A DNA stretch of 64,000 bases from Falsirhodobacter sp051195255 (GCF_051195255.1 NZ_JBNJLK010000005.1:1-64000), one strand, 5' to 3'. Numbered from the stretch's first letter, positions 44,031 through 53,792 are shown. A program made the numbers and translations. Notes: generated by a model from the sequence alone, not told the origin.

Positions 44031-45148
44031 GCCGACACCAGCACCACGGTGGCGAGGGAGGCGATGCCTTCCTCCCGCCCCGTGAAGCCCAGCTTTTCGG
44101 ACGTGGTGGCTTTGACCGAAACGAGGCCCACGTCCACGCCCATGATGGCGGCCAGCGCCGCGCGCATGGCCTGCGCCACAGGGCCGATCTTCGGGTATTC
44201 ACACACCAGCGTCACGTCGCAGTTCGACAGGCGGTAGCCGCGGGCGCGGACCCGCTCCATCGCGTGGCGCAGGAAGATGTGGCTTTCCGCGCCCTTCCAC
44301 TTCATGTCGGACGGCGGGAAGTGCTGGCCGATGTCGCCCTCGGCCAGCGCGCCATAGATCGCGTCGGTCAGGGCGTGCATGCCCACATCGGCGTCGGAAT
44401 GGCCCTGAAGCCCGCGCCCGTGCGGCACCTTCACGCCGCACAGCCAGACGTGATCCCCGTCCCCGAAGCGGTGCACGTCATAGCCGTTGCCCATCCGGAT
44501 ATCCATGTCGCGCCCTTTCAGCATACCTTCGGCCCGCGCGAAATCGGCGGGCCATGTCACCTTGATGTTGGTTTCGTCGCCGTCCACGATGGCCACGTCA
44601 AGACCTGCCGCCCGCGCCACCTCCACATCATCGGCGGCACCACCGGGATGGGCCAGGTGGGCGGCAAGGATCGCGTCGTAGCGGAAGCCCTGCGGCGTCT
44701 GCGCGCGCCAGAGGTTGCTGCGGTCGGCGGTGCCGGTCACATGGGCCTCCCCCCTCCACAACGCGTCGGTGACGGGCAGGGCGGGGGCGGCGCCTTCGGC
44801 CGTGTCCAGCGCCGCCACCACGCGGTCGATCACGGCGCGCGGCACCAGCGGGCGGGCGCCGTCATGGATCAGCACGCGCGTCACGCCCTGACCTTCCAAG
44901 GCGCGCAGGGCGTTCAGAACGGATTCGGCGCGGGTGGCGCCGCCTTCCACCATTTCCACGCCCAAGGGCTCCGCCCAAGGGCGGTCATCGGGGTGGATCA
45001 CCAGCAGGCGGCGCAGGCCGGCAAAAGCGTCCAGCGTGTGGGACAGGATGGGGCGGCCGTTCAGGGGGCGCCATTGCTTGGGCACCCCGCCGCCCGCGCG
45101 GCTGCCGCGTCCGGCGGCGACGATGATGGCAACTGTGGTCATTTCCAT
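44027..45148 (-). CDS. ispDF: Bifunctional IspD/IspF (MEP pathway)
   Basis: Fusion of 2-C-methyl-D-erythritol 4-phosphate cytidylyltransferase (IspD, about residues 1-212) and MECDP synthase (IspF, about 216-373), 373 residues in all. IspD shows IIVAAGRGSRAGGGVPKQW and VLIHDGARPLVP. IspF begins at DIRMGNGYDVHRFG with metal ligands Asp224 and His226, followed by GHSDADVGMHALTDAIYG. Such fusions are usual in alphaproteobacteria. ATG 45148 is used; ATG 45142 is equally possible, and neither has a strong ribosome-binding site. It diverges from dusB. Confidence 0.95.
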   Translation of the reverse strand: MEMTTVAIIVAAGRGSRAGGGVPKQWRPLNGRPILSHTLDAFAGLRRLLVIHPDDRPWAEPLGVEMVEGGATRAESVLNALRALEGQGVTRVLIHDGARPLVPRAVIDRVVAALDTAEGAAPALPVTDALWRGEAHVTGTADRSNLWRAQTPQGFRYDAILAAHLAHPGGAADDVEVARAAGLDVAIVDGDETNIKVTWPADFARAEGMLKGRDMDIRMGNGYDVHRFGDGDHVWLCGVKVPHGRGLQGHSDADVGMHALTDAIYGALAEGDIGQHFPPSDMKWKGAESHIFLRHAMERVRARGYRLSNCDVTLVCEYPKIGPVAQAMRAALAAIMGVDVGLVSVKATTSEKLGFTGREEGIASLATVVLVSA

Positions 45149-45316
45149 GCTATGACACGCCGGACCCGCCGGGTGAAGTACAGTGTTTGCGTGTCAAACG
45201 GGCTTTCTGCACAATAAACAGGCGTATGCTTCTGTCGGGTCGCCAAAATCATTTCGAAAATTTGTAATATGTCAGCACGTGGCGTAATCGGAAGCTGACG
45301 CTCAAGGATTAGGCAT
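45149..45316. promoter_or_regulatory. Divergent promoter region ispDF / dusB-ntrBC
   Basis: This 168-bp gap is markedly AT-richer than the flanking genes. A good -10-like TAATAT is at 45265-45270 on the plus strand, but the expected -35 position (GCCAAA) is poor. This is where the nifR3-ntrB-ntrC promoter would lie. I could not identify an NtrC-binding site with confidence. Confidence 0.35.
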
Positions 45317-46303
45317 TTGTCCATTCAGATCGACTCCGTGACACTCGACCCTCCGGTGCTTCTGGCCCCGCTGGCCGGGATCACGGACTTGCCCTTCCGC
45401 CAGCTTGTGGCGCGCTTCGGCGCCGGTCTTGTCGTGTCCGAGATGGTGGCGAGCCAGGAGGTCGTGCAGGCCAAGCCCGCCGCCCGCGCCAAGGCGGAAC
45501 TGGGGTTCGGCGATCACGCCACCTCGGTCCAGCTGGCGGGGCGGGACGCCTACTGGATGGCCGAGGCCGCGCGCTATGCCGAAGGGCAGGGCGCGCGCAT
45601 CATCGACATCAACATGGGCTGCCCGGCGAAACGGGTGGTGGCGGCGGGCGGCAACGGGGCCTGCGGGTCGGCGCTGATGCGCGAGCCGGACCTGGCCCTG
45701 CGCCTGATCGAGGCGGTGGCGGGCGCCGTCGGCATTCCCGTGACGCTGAAGATGCGGCTGGGCTGGGATCATGACAGCCTGAACGCGCCGCAGATCGCGA
45801 AGGCGGCGGAAGGCGCGGGCATCCGCATGGTGACGATCCACGGCCGCACGCGCTGCCAGTTCTACAAGGGGCAGGCCGACTGGGCCGCCATCCGCGCCGT
45901 GAAGGACGCGGTGCGCATTCCCGTCATCGCCAATGGCGACATCGTGGACAGCGCCACCGCCGCGACGGCGCGGCAGATGTCGGGCGCGGACGGCGTGATG
46001 ATCGGGCGGGGCGCGCAGGGGCGGCCGTGGTTGCTGGCGCAGGTGGCGGCGGCGCTGCACGGCCGCCCGGCGCCCGTGGTGCCGCAAGGGCCGGCGCTGG
46101 CGGACATGGTGGTGGAGCATTACGAAAGCATGTTGTCCTTCTATGGCATCGATCTGGGCGTGAAGGTCGCCCGCAAGCATCTGGGCTGGTATCTGGAGGC
46201 CGCGAACGTCCCGAAGGGCGACGTCCTGACCCGCGACCTGCCGGCGGACGTGATCCGCGGCCTGCGCGACGCCCTGACCGCCCCGCAAGGACAGGCGGCA
46301 TGA
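45317..46303 (+). CDS. dusB: tRNA-dihydrouridine synthase (NifR3/DusB)
   Basis: FMN-dependent reduction of uridine to dihydrouridine in tRNA. The 328 residues include LLAPLAGITDLPFRQLVARFG, the catalytic-Cys signature DINMGCPAKRVVAAGGNGA and the FMN-phosphate segment NGDIVDSATA with MIGRGAQGRPWLL. The start is TTG 45317 after AAGGATTAGG. In Rhodobacter capsulatus this gene is nifR3, the first gene of the ntrB-ntrC operon, and the same order holds here; its stop overlaps the ntrB ATG (ATGA). Confidence 0.94.
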   Translation: MSIQIDSVTLDPPVLLAPLAGITDLPFRQLVARFGAGLVVSEMVASQEVVQAKPAARAKAELGFGDHATSVQLAGRDAYWMAEAARYAEGQGARIIDINMGCPAKRVVAAGGNGACGSALMREPDLALRLIEAVAGAVGIPVTLKMRLGWDHDSLNAPQIAKAAEGAGIRMVTIHGRTRCQFYKGQADWAAIRAVKDAVRIPVIANGDIVDSATAATARQMSGADGVMIGRGAQGRPWLLAQVAAALHGRPAPVVPQGPALADMVVEHYESMLSFYGIDLGVKVARKHLGWYLEAANVPKGDVLTRDLPADVIRGLRDALTAPQGQAA

Positions 46304-47409
46304 CGCCCGGATCGTTCATTCCCGCCCAACTGCCCAGCGGCACGATCTGGGCCAGCCTGCCGGTGCCCGCGCTGCTGCTGGACGCGAAGAACGACATCGT
46401 CGCCATCAATCCGGTGGCGGAAAGCTTCCTCAACGCCTCGGAAAAGAACCTGCTGAACGAACCGGCGCTGGACCGCCTGTCGATCGACGCCCCTATGGAC
46501 GAGGCGCTGGCCCGCGTGCGGCGCAATCAGGCGGCGATGTTCATCAACGACGTGGATGTGACGACGGGCGAAAAGGCCCCCGTGCAGTGCAACATCCAGA
46601 TCGCGCCCTTGGCGGATCGTCCCGACCTTGTCATGTTGCTGATCTCTCCGCGTGACATCGCGGACCGCCTGGGGCGCGTGGCGGCGGTGCGGTCGGCCGC
46701 CCGGTCGGCCATCGGCATGGCCGAGATGCTGGCGCATGAGATCAAGAACCCGCTGGCCGGCATCGCGGGCGCGGCGCAGCTGATCGCCATGAACCTGTCG
46801 GCCGAGGATCGCGAGTTCGCGGACCTGATCGTCGAGGAAACGCACCGCATCGTGAAGCTGCTGGAACAGGTGGAGCAGTTCGGCAACGTCCGCCCGCCGG
46901 ACCGCCGCGCCGTGAACATCCATGACGCGCTGGACCGCGCCCGCCGGTCGGCCATGGTGGGCTTCGCCGCGCAGATGGTGATCGAGGAGGATTACGACCC
47001 CTCGCTTCCCGCAACCTTTGCCGATCCCGACCAGCTGATGCAGGTGTTCCTGAATCTGATCAAGAACGCGGCCGAGGCGTCGGGCAGCCGGGGCGGCACC
47101 ATCCGCCTGCGGACGTTCTACGACCTTGCGCTGCGCTTGCGGCGGACGGACGGCAAGGGTTCGCTTCCCTTGCAGGTGGAAGTCATCGACGACGGCCCCG
47201 GCGTCAAGCCCGAGATCGCCGCCTCCATCTTCGACCCCTTCGTGTCGGGGCGCGAAAACGGGACGGGGCTGGGGCTGGCGCTGGTGTCGAAGATCATTTC
47301 GGACCATGGGGGCATCATCTCCGTGGATTCCATGCCGGGGCGGACGGTCTTCCGCGTGTCGCTGCCCATGGCGCCCCGCGAGGCGCCCACGAACAAGTTG
47401 GAGGTCTGA
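46300..47409 (+). CDS. ntrB: Nitrogen regulation sensor kinase/phosphatase NtrB
   Basis: Cytoplasmic histidine kinase that phosphorylates NtrC under nitrogen limitation and dephosphorylates it when PII is unmodified. The 369 residues have an N-terminal PAS domain (ASLPVPALLLDAKNDIVAIN), acceptor His146 in EMLAHEIKNPLAGI, and ATP-binding NLIKNAAEAS, DDGPGVKPEI and GTGLGLALVSKI. The ATG overlaps the dusB TGA. Its PII partner GlnB is encoded at 62172 in this window. Confidence 0.95.
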   Translation: MTPGSFIPAQLPSGTIWASLPVPALLLDAKNDIVAINPVAESFLNASEKNLLNEPALDRLSIDAPMDEALARVRRNQAAMFINDVDVTTGEKAPVQCNIQIAPLADRPDLVMLLISPRDIADRLGRVAAVRSAARSAIGMAEMLAHEIKNPLAGIAGAAQLIAMNLSAEDREFADLIVEETHRIVKLLEQVEQFGNVRPPDRRAVNIHDALDRARRSAMVGFAAQMVIEEDYDPSLPATFADPDQLMQVFLNLIKNAAEASGSRGGTIRLRTFYDLALRLRRTDGKGSLPLQVEVIDDGPGVKPEIAASIFDPFVSGRENGTGLGLALVSKIISDHGGIISVDSMPGRTVFRVSLPMAPREAPTNKLEV

Positions 47410-47412
47410 GAG

Positions 47413-48777
47413 ATGGACGGAACGATCCTCGTTGCGGATGACGACCGCACGATCCGCACGGTGCTGACGCAGGCGCTGACGCGCGCGGGCTGCAAGGTGC
47501 ATGCGACCTCCTCGCTTCTGACGCTGATGCGGTGGGTGGAGGAAGGGAAGGGCGATCTCGTCATTTCGGACGTGATGATGCCCGACGGGAACGGGCTGGA
47601 AGCGCTGCCCCGCATCGCCCAGCTTCGCCCGGGGCTTCCGGTCATCGTCATCTCGGCGCAGAACACGATCATGACGGCCATTCAGGCCGCCGAGGCGGAG
47701 GCCTTCGACTATCTGCCCAAGCCCTTCGACCTGCCGGACCTGATGAAGCGGTCGGCGCGGGCGCTGGAATCGAAGCGCCGCGTTCCGAACCGTCCCGCGC
47801 CGGCGCGCGAAGGGTCCGACGATCTGCCGCTGGTTGGCCGCACGCCGGCGATGCAGGCGCTGTACCGGCTGGTGGCGCGGGTGATGAACACGGATCTGCC
47901 CGTGCTGATCACCGGCGAGTCTGGCACCGGCAAGTCCCTGATCGCCCGCGCGATCCACGATTTTTCCGATCGGCGGGCGCAGCCCTTCATCATGGCGCAG
48001 GCGTCGGACCTGCAAGGAGCGGATGGCCCCGCCACGCTGATGGCGCGGGCCAAGGGCGGCAGCCTCGTCTTCGACGAGGTGGCCGATTACAGCGACGAGG
48101 CGCAGGGCCGCATCGTGCGCCTTCTGGACCAGATGGGCGAACAGGCGCCGCGCATCATGTCCACCTCGCAATCCGATCTTCAGGTGCGGATGGAACAGGG
48201 GGCGTTCCGGCAGGACCTGTTCTATCGTCTGGGGGGCGTGACGCTGCACGTGCCCGCGCTGCGCGAACGGGTGGACGACATCCCGCTGCTGGCCGAACAT
48301 TTCCTGGCCCGGGGCGAACGGGACATGGGCTCCACCCGTCGTCTGTCGCCCGAGGCGCGGGAGCTGGTGCGCGCCTATGGCTGGCCCGGCAACGTCCGGC
48401 AGCTGGAAAACACGCTGCGCCGCCTGATCGTCACCTCGGCCGAGGCGGAGATCACGAAGGCCGAGGTGGAAGCCGTCCTTGGCAACCAGCCGGTGATGGA
48501 GCCCTTGAAGGGTGGTGGCGAGGGCGAGAAGCTCTCGGCCTCGGTCGCGCGGCATCTGAAGCGGTATTTCGACCTGCATGGCGGCGCGCTGCCGCCCCCG
48601 GGCGTGTATCAGCGCATCCTTCGCGAGGTGGAGGGCCCGCTGATCGAAATCGCGCTGGACGCCACCGCCGGCAACCAGGCGAAATGCGCCGATCTGCTGG
48701 GGATCAATCGCAATACCCTGCGCAAGAAGATCACCGACCTCGATATCCGCGTGACACGGCGGCGCAAGCTGATGTAA
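47413..48777 (+). CDS. ntrC: Nitrogen regulation response regulator NtrC (GAFTGA-less type)
   Basis: Response regulator of nitrogen assimilation, 454 residues: receiver with Asp53 in VISDVMMPDGNG, AAA+ domain with Walker A GESGTGKS (168-175) and Walker B SLVFDE (217-222), and a C-terminal Fis-type helix-turn-helix (NQAKCADLLGINRNTLRKKI). Between the Walker motifs the usual LFGHxxGAFTGA segment is absent and the spacing is short. That loop contacts sigma-54; Rhodobacter capsulatus NtrC also lacks it and activates sigma-70 promoters, so the same mode is expected here. It starts 3 bp after ntrB. Confidence 0.95.
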   Translation: MDGTILVADDDRTIRTVLTQALTRAGCKVHATSSLLTLMRWVEEGKGDLVISDVMMPDGNGLEALPRIAQLRPGLPVIVISAQNTIMTAIQAAEAEAFDYLPKPFDLPDLMKRSARALESKRRVPNRPAPAREGSDDLPLVGRTPAMQALYRLVARVMNTDLPVLITGESGTGKSLIARAIHDFSDRRAQPFIMAQASDLQGADGPATLMARAKGGSLVFDEVADYSDEAQGRIVRLLDQMGEQAPRIMSTSQSDLQVRMEQGAFRQDLFYRLGGVTLHVPALRERVDDIPLLAEHFLARGERDMGSTRRLSPEARELVRAYGWPGNVRQLENTLRRLIVTSAEAEITKAEVEAVLGNQPVMEPLKGGGEGEKLSASVARHLKRYFDLHGGALPPPGVYQRILREVEGPLIEIALDATAGNQAKCADLLGINRNTLRKKITDLDIRVTRRRKLM

Positions 48778-48817
48778 ATCGGCAACAGAAGAAGCAGCGG
48801 GGGACCACCCTCGCCGA

Positions 48818-51040
48818 ATGAGGCAGGTCCCTTCCGTGCGATCCGCGGCACGACATACAACGTTCTCGCGCCTGCTGCGCTTGCGCCGGCAGCGCCGCGT
48901 GAAGACGGCGGCCACGTTCACGCTTGTGGCGCTGGGCCCGGTGCTGACGGCGGTGACGCTGGTTTTCCTGGGACCCATGGACCTGTCCAGCAGTTCGCCG
49001 ATGCTGCGTCTGCTGCTGCTGACGGACCTGATCTATGTGCTGGCGGTGGCCACTTTGGTCATCGCGCGGGTGGCGCAGATTGTGGCAGATCGCCGCAGCA
49101 AGTCGGCCGGATCGCGCCTGCACCTGCGTTTGTCGGGGGTGTTCGCGCTGGTCGCGCTGATCCCGACGATCCTCGTGGCCGTCTTCGCCGTGGTCACGCT
49201 GAACATCGGGTTGGAAGGCTGGTTTTCGGACCGGGTGCAGCGGGTGGTAGGCAACTCCCTCGCCGCCGCGCAGGCCTATGAGGCCGAACACCGCGAGGAT
49301 CTGATCGCCGACGCGCAGGCATTGGCCCGTTATCTGGACGCGGCCAAGCGCAGCAGCGTCTTCCTTCAGGACGACCAGTTGCGCCCGATCCTGAGCCAGG
49401 GGCAGGAGCTGGTGCAGCGCGGGCTGCGTGAGGCGTATCTGATCGACGGCGGCGGCGACCTGCGCACCCGCGGCGACCGCAGCTACCTGTTCGATTTCGA
49501 CCACCCCACACGCGAGCAGATCGAGCAGGCGCGCACCGTCGGCTATTTCCTGATCCAGGACTGGGCGCATGACGAATTCCGCGCGCTGGTGCATCTGGAC
49601 GCGTTCCCGGACCGTTACCTGTACGTTACGCGGGAAGTGGACGGCCAGATCCTGAGCCTTCTGGACGACACGCGCGAGACCGTGCGGCTGTATCACCAGC
49701 TGGAGGCGGATCGCGGGCGAATGCTGTTCGAGTTCGCGCTTCTGTATCTGGGCTTCGCGGTCATCCTGATCCTGGCCGCCGTGTGGTTGGGCCTGTGGTT
49801 CGCCGAACGTCTGGCCGGACCTGTGGGGCGGCTGGCCGGCGCGGCGCAGCGCGTGGGCGCGGGCGATCTGGACGTGCAGGTGACCGAGGAGGATGGCGAT
49901 GACGAGATCGCGATGCTGGGTCGCCTTTTCAACCAGATGACCCGCCAACTGAAGCACCAGCGCGACGACCTGCACCACAGCCATGCCGTGGTGGAACGGC
50001 GGAGGCGCTTGTTCGATTCCGTGCTGTATTCCATCACCGCCGGGGTGATCGGTTTGGACGCGGGCGGGCGAGTGGACTTCATCAACCGGGCGGGCCGGCG
50101 TCTTCTGGACATGGAAACGACCGATCTGCCGCTGGAGGTGGCCGTGCCGGAATTCGCGACCCTGTTCCACCGCCTGCGCGAGATGGGTGGCACGGTGCAG
50201 GAGGAGATCCGCCTGAACCGCAAGGGCAAGCTGGAAAGCCTGCTGGTGCGGATGTCGGTTCGGGAAACGCCCGAAGGACTGGAAGGCTATGTTGTGGCCT
50301 TCGACGACGTGACCGACCTTGTCAGCGCGCAGCGGCTGGCGGCCTGGGGCGACGTGGCCCGCCGCATCGCGCATGAGATCAAGAACCCCCTGACGCCCAT
50401 CCAGCTGTCGGCCGAACGGATCAAGCGCAAGTTCCGCCCGCTGGTCGGCGACATGGCCGGCGATCTGGAGCAGTATACCGACGTGATCGTGCGCCAGACG
50501 AACGACCTGCGGCGTATCATCGACGAATTCTCGCGTTTCGCGCGGATGCCGGAACCGGACCGCCGCGAACGCGACCTTGTGAAGATCGTAAGGGACGCGA
50601 CGGTGTTGCAGGCGGGGCTTCATGTGCAGGCGGACCTGCCGGAGGAGCCGATGGTGGTGGATGTCGATGAAACCATGATCTCTCAGGTGTTGACGAACCT
50701 GTTGAAGAACGCCGGGGAAGCCATTGAAGAAGCAGGAGTTCTGGACGGGATAGTGAAGCTGTCCCTGCGGGCGGAGGCCGAAGCGGCGGTGATCCGCATC
50801 GCCGACAACGGCTGCGGCCTTCCACCGGATCGATCCCGCCTGTTCGAGCCCTATGTCACGACCAGAGAGAAGGGCACGGGGCTGGGATTGGCGATCGTCA
50901 AGAAAATCGTGGAAGAACATGGGGGAACGCTGTCCTTGACCGACGCGCCCGTGTTCGAGGGACAGACGCGTGCGGGTGCGCTGGCCGAAATACGACTGCC
51001 GCGCAACCTGCGCCGCCGCAAGAACGGAGAGGGTAAATGA
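48818..51040 (+). CDS. ntrY: Membrane sensor histidine kinase NtrY
   Basis: Membrane-bound histidine kinase paired with NtrX, linked in alphaproteobacteria to nitrogen, redox and envelope control. The 740 residues include about four membrane helices (near 31-51, 64-88, 105-130 and 302-328), a periplasmic sensor loop of about 170 residues, HAMP (about 330-383), PAS (about 395-500) and the kinase core with His519 in RRIAHEIKNPLTPIQLSAER. ATP-binding motifs NLLKNAGEAI and GTGLGLAIVKKI follow. Its TGA overlaps the ntrX ATG. Confidence 0.95.
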   Translation: MRQVPSVRSAARHTTFSRLLRLRRQRRVKTAATFTLVALGPVLTAVTLVFLGPMDLSSSSPMLRLLLLTDLIYVLAVATLVIARVAQIVADRRSKSAGSRLHLRLSGVFALVALIPTILVAVFAVVTLNIGLEGWFSDRVQRVVGNSLAAAQAYEAEHREDLIADAQALARYLDAAKRSSVFLQDDQLRPILSQGQELVQRGLREAYLIDGGGDLRTRGDRSYLFDFDHPTREQIEQARTVGYFLIQDWAHDEFRALVHLDAFPDRYLYVTREVDGQILSLLDDTRETVRLYHQLEADRGRMLFEFALLYLGFAVILILAAVWLGLWFAERLAGPVGRLAGAAQRVGAGDLDVQVTEEDGDDEIAMLGRLFNQMTRQLKHQRDDLHHSHAVVERRRRLFDSVLYSITAGVIGLDAGGRVDFINRAGRRLLDMETTDLPLEVAVPEFATLFHRLREMGGTVQEEIRLNRKGKLESLLVRMSVRETPEGLEGYVVAFDDVTDLVSAQRLAAWGDVARRIAHEIKNPLTPIQLSAERIKRKFRPLVGDMAGDLEQYTDVIVRQTNDLRRIIDEFSRFARMPEPDRRERDLVKIVRDATVLQAGLHVQADLPEEPMVVDVDETMISQVLTNLLKNAGEAIEEAGVLDGIVKLSLRAEAEAAVIRIADNGCGLPPDRSRLFEPYVTTREKGTGLGLAIVKKIVEEHGGTLSLTDAPVFEGQTRAGALAEIRLPRNLRRRKNGEGK

Positions 51041-52419
51041 GCAGCATCCTGATCGTGGACGATGAACGCGACATCCGCGAACTGATCGGCGACATCCTGC
51101 GGGACGAAGGCTTCGCGGTGCGGCTGGCCGGGAATTCCGATGACTGCATGGCCGAGATCAACGCCGAGCCGCCGTCGCTGATGATCCTGGACATCTGGCT
51201 GAAGGACAGCCGGATGGACGGAATCGACATCCTGAAGACGGTGAAGCGCAACAATCCGGACGTGCCGGTCGTCATCATATCGGGGCATGGCAACATCGAG
51301 ATCGCGGTCGCGGCGATCAAGCAGGGCGCCTACGACTTCATCGAAAAGCCGTTCAACATCGACCAGCTGATGGTGGTGGTGACCCGGGCGATGGAAACCT
51401 CGCGGCTGCGGCGCGAAAACAGCGAGTTGCGCCGCAAGGACGTCACCTCGTCCGAGATGCTGGGCAATTCGACGGCCTTCCGCACGTTGCGCCAGAACCT
51501 GGACAAGGTGACGAAGTCCAACGCCCGCGTGATGCTGGCCGGTCCGGCGGGTTCGGGCAAGGAGATGGCGGCGCGGTATATCCACTCCAACTCCGCCCGG
51601 GCCGAGGCAGCCTTTGTCACCGTATCCTCGGCCGGGATCGAGCCGGAGCGGATGGAGGAGGTGCTGTTCGGTCGCGAAACGGAGCGTGGGCTGGAAAAGG
51701 GCCTTCTGGAACAGGCGCATGGCGGCATCGTTTATCTGGACGAAGTGGCGGACATGCCGCTGGGCACCCAGTCGAAGCTGCTGCGTGTGCTGGTGGAACA
51801 GCAGTTCACCCGCGTAGGTGGCGTGGAAAAGGTGAGAGTGGATCTGCGGGTGATCTCCTCCACCTCGCGCGATCTGCGGGCCGAGATTGCGGCGGGCCGG
51901 TTTCGGCAGGAGTTGTACGATCGGCTGAACGTGGTGCCAATCCATGTGCCGCCGCTGTCCGAACGCCGGGATGACATCCCCGATCTGGCGCGGCATTTCA
52001 TCGACCTGCTGCACCGGGCGCAGGGCCTGCCCTTGCGCCGCCTGTCGCCCGACGCCGAGGCGACATTGCAGACGATGCCCTGGCCCGGAAACGTGCGGCA
52101 GTTGCGCAACGTGATCGAACGCGTGCTGATCCTGGGCGAAAGCCCCGGCCCGATCGAGCCTGCGGAGCTTCCGGGCCGCGACGGCGCGCCCGCGGCCAGC
52201 GAGGGGTTGACCATCGGCGGCCTCGTGGCCACCATGGCCCTGCGCGAGGCGCGTGAGCTGTTCGAGCGGGAATACCTGCTGGCCCAGATCAACCGTTTCG
52301 GCGGCAACATCAGCCGCACCGCCAGCTTTGTCGGGATGGAGCGCTCGGCGCTGCACCGCAAGCTGAAGTCGCTGGGCGTGGTCAAGGCCAATGGCGGCAC
52401 CCACGAGGATGACGCATGA
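51037..52419 (+). CDS. ntrX: Response regulator NtrX (GAFTGA-less type)
   Basis: Partner of NtrY, 460 residues: receiver with Asp52 in LMILDIWLKDS, AAA+ domain with Walker A GPAGSGKE (169-176) and Walker B IVYLDE (231-236), and a C-terminal helix-turn-helix (GNISRTASFVGMERSALHRK). Where sigma-54 activators have LFGHEKGAFTGA, this protein reads LFGRETERGLEKG, so the sigma-54-contacting loop is lost although the helix around it remains. It overlaps ntrY and trkA by ATGA at each end. Confidence 0.95.
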   Translation: MSSILIVDDERDIRELIGDILRDEGFAVRLAGNSDDCMAEINAEPPSLMILDIWLKDSRMDGIDILKTVKRNNPDVPVVIISGHGNIEIAVAAIKQGAYDFIEKPFNIDQLMVVVTRAMETSRLRRENSELRRKDVTSSEMLGNSTAFRTLRQNLDKVTKSNARVMLAGPAGSGKEMAARYIHSNSARAEAAFVTVSSAGIEPERMEEVLFGRETERGLEKGLLEQAHGGIVYLDEVADMPLGTQSKLLRVLVEQQFTRVGGVEKVRVDLRVISSTSRDLRAEIAAGRFRQELYDRLNVVPIHVPPLSERRDDIPDLARHFIDLLHRAQGLPLRRLSPDAEATLQTMPWPGNVRQLRNVIERVLILGESPGPIEPAELPGRDGAPAASEGLTIGGLVATMALREARELFEREYLLAQINRFGGNISRTASFVGMERSALHRKLKSLGVVKANGGTHEDDA

Positions 52420-53792
52420 AGATCATCATCTGCGGCATCGGGCAGGTCGGCTGGCAGATCGCGCGGCAGTTGTCGGGCGAACGCAACGACGTGACGGTCG
52501 TGGACATGACGGCCGACCTTGTGCGGCGGGCGACGGAAACGCTGGATGTGCAGGGCGTGATCGGTTTTGCCAGCTACCCCGACGTGCTGGAACGGGCGGG
52601 GGCCAAGGACGCGGACATGATCGTGGCCGCCACCCGCTCGGACGAGGTGAACATGGTCATCTGCCAGGTGGCCCATTCGATCTTCGAGGTGCCGCGCAAG
52701 GTGGCGCGATTGCGGGCGCAAAGCTATCTCGACGCGATCTATGCCGATCTGTACCGGACCGGCCACATGCCCATCGACGTCGTCATCTCCCCCGAAAAGG
52801 AGGTGGCGGAGGCGGCGCTGCAACGTCTGGCCGCGCCCCACGCCTTTGACACCGAAAGTTTCATGGACGGGCGGGCGCAGCTTCTGGGGCTGGCGCTGGA
52901 CGAAAACTGCCCGGTGCTGAACACCCCCCTGCGGCAGTTGAGCGAGCTGTTCTCCACCCTGCGGGCGACGGTGGTGGGCGTGCGCCGCGACGGCAAGCTG
53001 TTCGTGCCGGACGCCGACGCGCAATTGCTGCTGGACGATTCCGTTTATCTGTTCACCCATTCCGACGACGTGTCCCGCATGATGGAGATTTTCGGCAAGG
53101 CCCGCCACGCGCAGGAACGGGTCGTCATCATCGGCGGCGGGGCCGTGGGCCTGACGGTCGCGAAGGCGTTGGAGCGGCAGACCGGCCGCATCCGCGCCAA
53201 GCTGATCGAGCGTGACCGCGGCCGGGCCGAGGCCGCGGCCGACGCGCTGGACCGGACGATCGTGCTGAACGGTGATGGGATGGACGGTGCCCTGCTGGAG
53301 GAGGCCGACATCCGCAACGCGGACGCGGTCCTCGCGTTGACGGATGACGACAAGACGAACCTTCTGGCCGCCGTCCGCGCGAAGGAGGCGGGGTGCCCCC
53401 TGTCCATCGCGCTGGTGAACGACGCGTCGCTGGTGGCGCTGATGGGGCCCCTGGGGATCGACGCGCATATCAACCCGCGCGCCACCACCGTGTCGTCGAT
53501 CCTGCGCTATATCCGGCACGGGCGCGTGCGGCAGATCTATGCCATCGGCGATTCCGAGGCGGAGATGATCGAGGCGCAGGTGCTGTCCACCTCTTCGCTT
53601 TCGGGGCGCCTGATCCGCGACATCGAGTTTCCGCGCAACGTGCTGGTCGGCGGCGTCCTCAAGGGTGACCGGATGATGAAGCCCGTGCCCGACCTGCGGG
53701 TGGAGGAGGGCGACATCATCGCCATCTTCGCGACGACCGCCGACGTGCCGGAGGTCGAGCGGTTGCTGCAAGTGTCGATCGACTTCTTCTGA
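52416..53792 (+). CDS. trkA: Trk potassium uptake regulatory protein TrkA
   Basis: Peripheral NAD(H)-binding gating subunit of the Trk potassium system. The 458 residues hold two RCK units, each with a TrkA_N Rossmann domain (CGIGQVGWQIARQL at the start; IIGGGAVGLTVAKAL near residue 238) and a TrkA_C domain. The ATG overlaps the ntrX stop (ATGA) and the TGA overlaps the trkH ATG by one base, so potassium uptake is translationally tied to the NtrYX genes. Confidence 0.95.
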   Translation: MKIIICGIGQVGWQIARQLSGERNDVTVVDMTADLVRRATETLDVQGVIGFASYPDVLERAGAKDADMIVAATRSDEVNMVICQVAHSIFEVPRKVARLRAQSYLDAIYADLYRTGHMPIDVVISPEKEVAEAALQRLAAPHAFDTESFMDGRAQLLGLALDENCPVLNTPLRQLSELFSTLRATVVGVRRDGKLFVPDADAQLLLDDSVYLFTHSDDVSRMMEIFGKARHAQERVVIIGGGAVGLTVAKALERQTGRIRAKLIERDRGRAEAAADALDRTIVLNGDGMDGALLEEADIRNADAVLALTDDDKTNLLAAVRAKEAGCPLSIALVNDASLVALMGPLGIDAHINPRATTVSSILRYIRHGRVRQIYAIGDSEAEMIEAQVLSTSSLSGRLIRDIEFPRNVLVGGVLKGDRMMKPVPDLRVEEGDIIAIFATTADVPEVERLLQVSIDFF

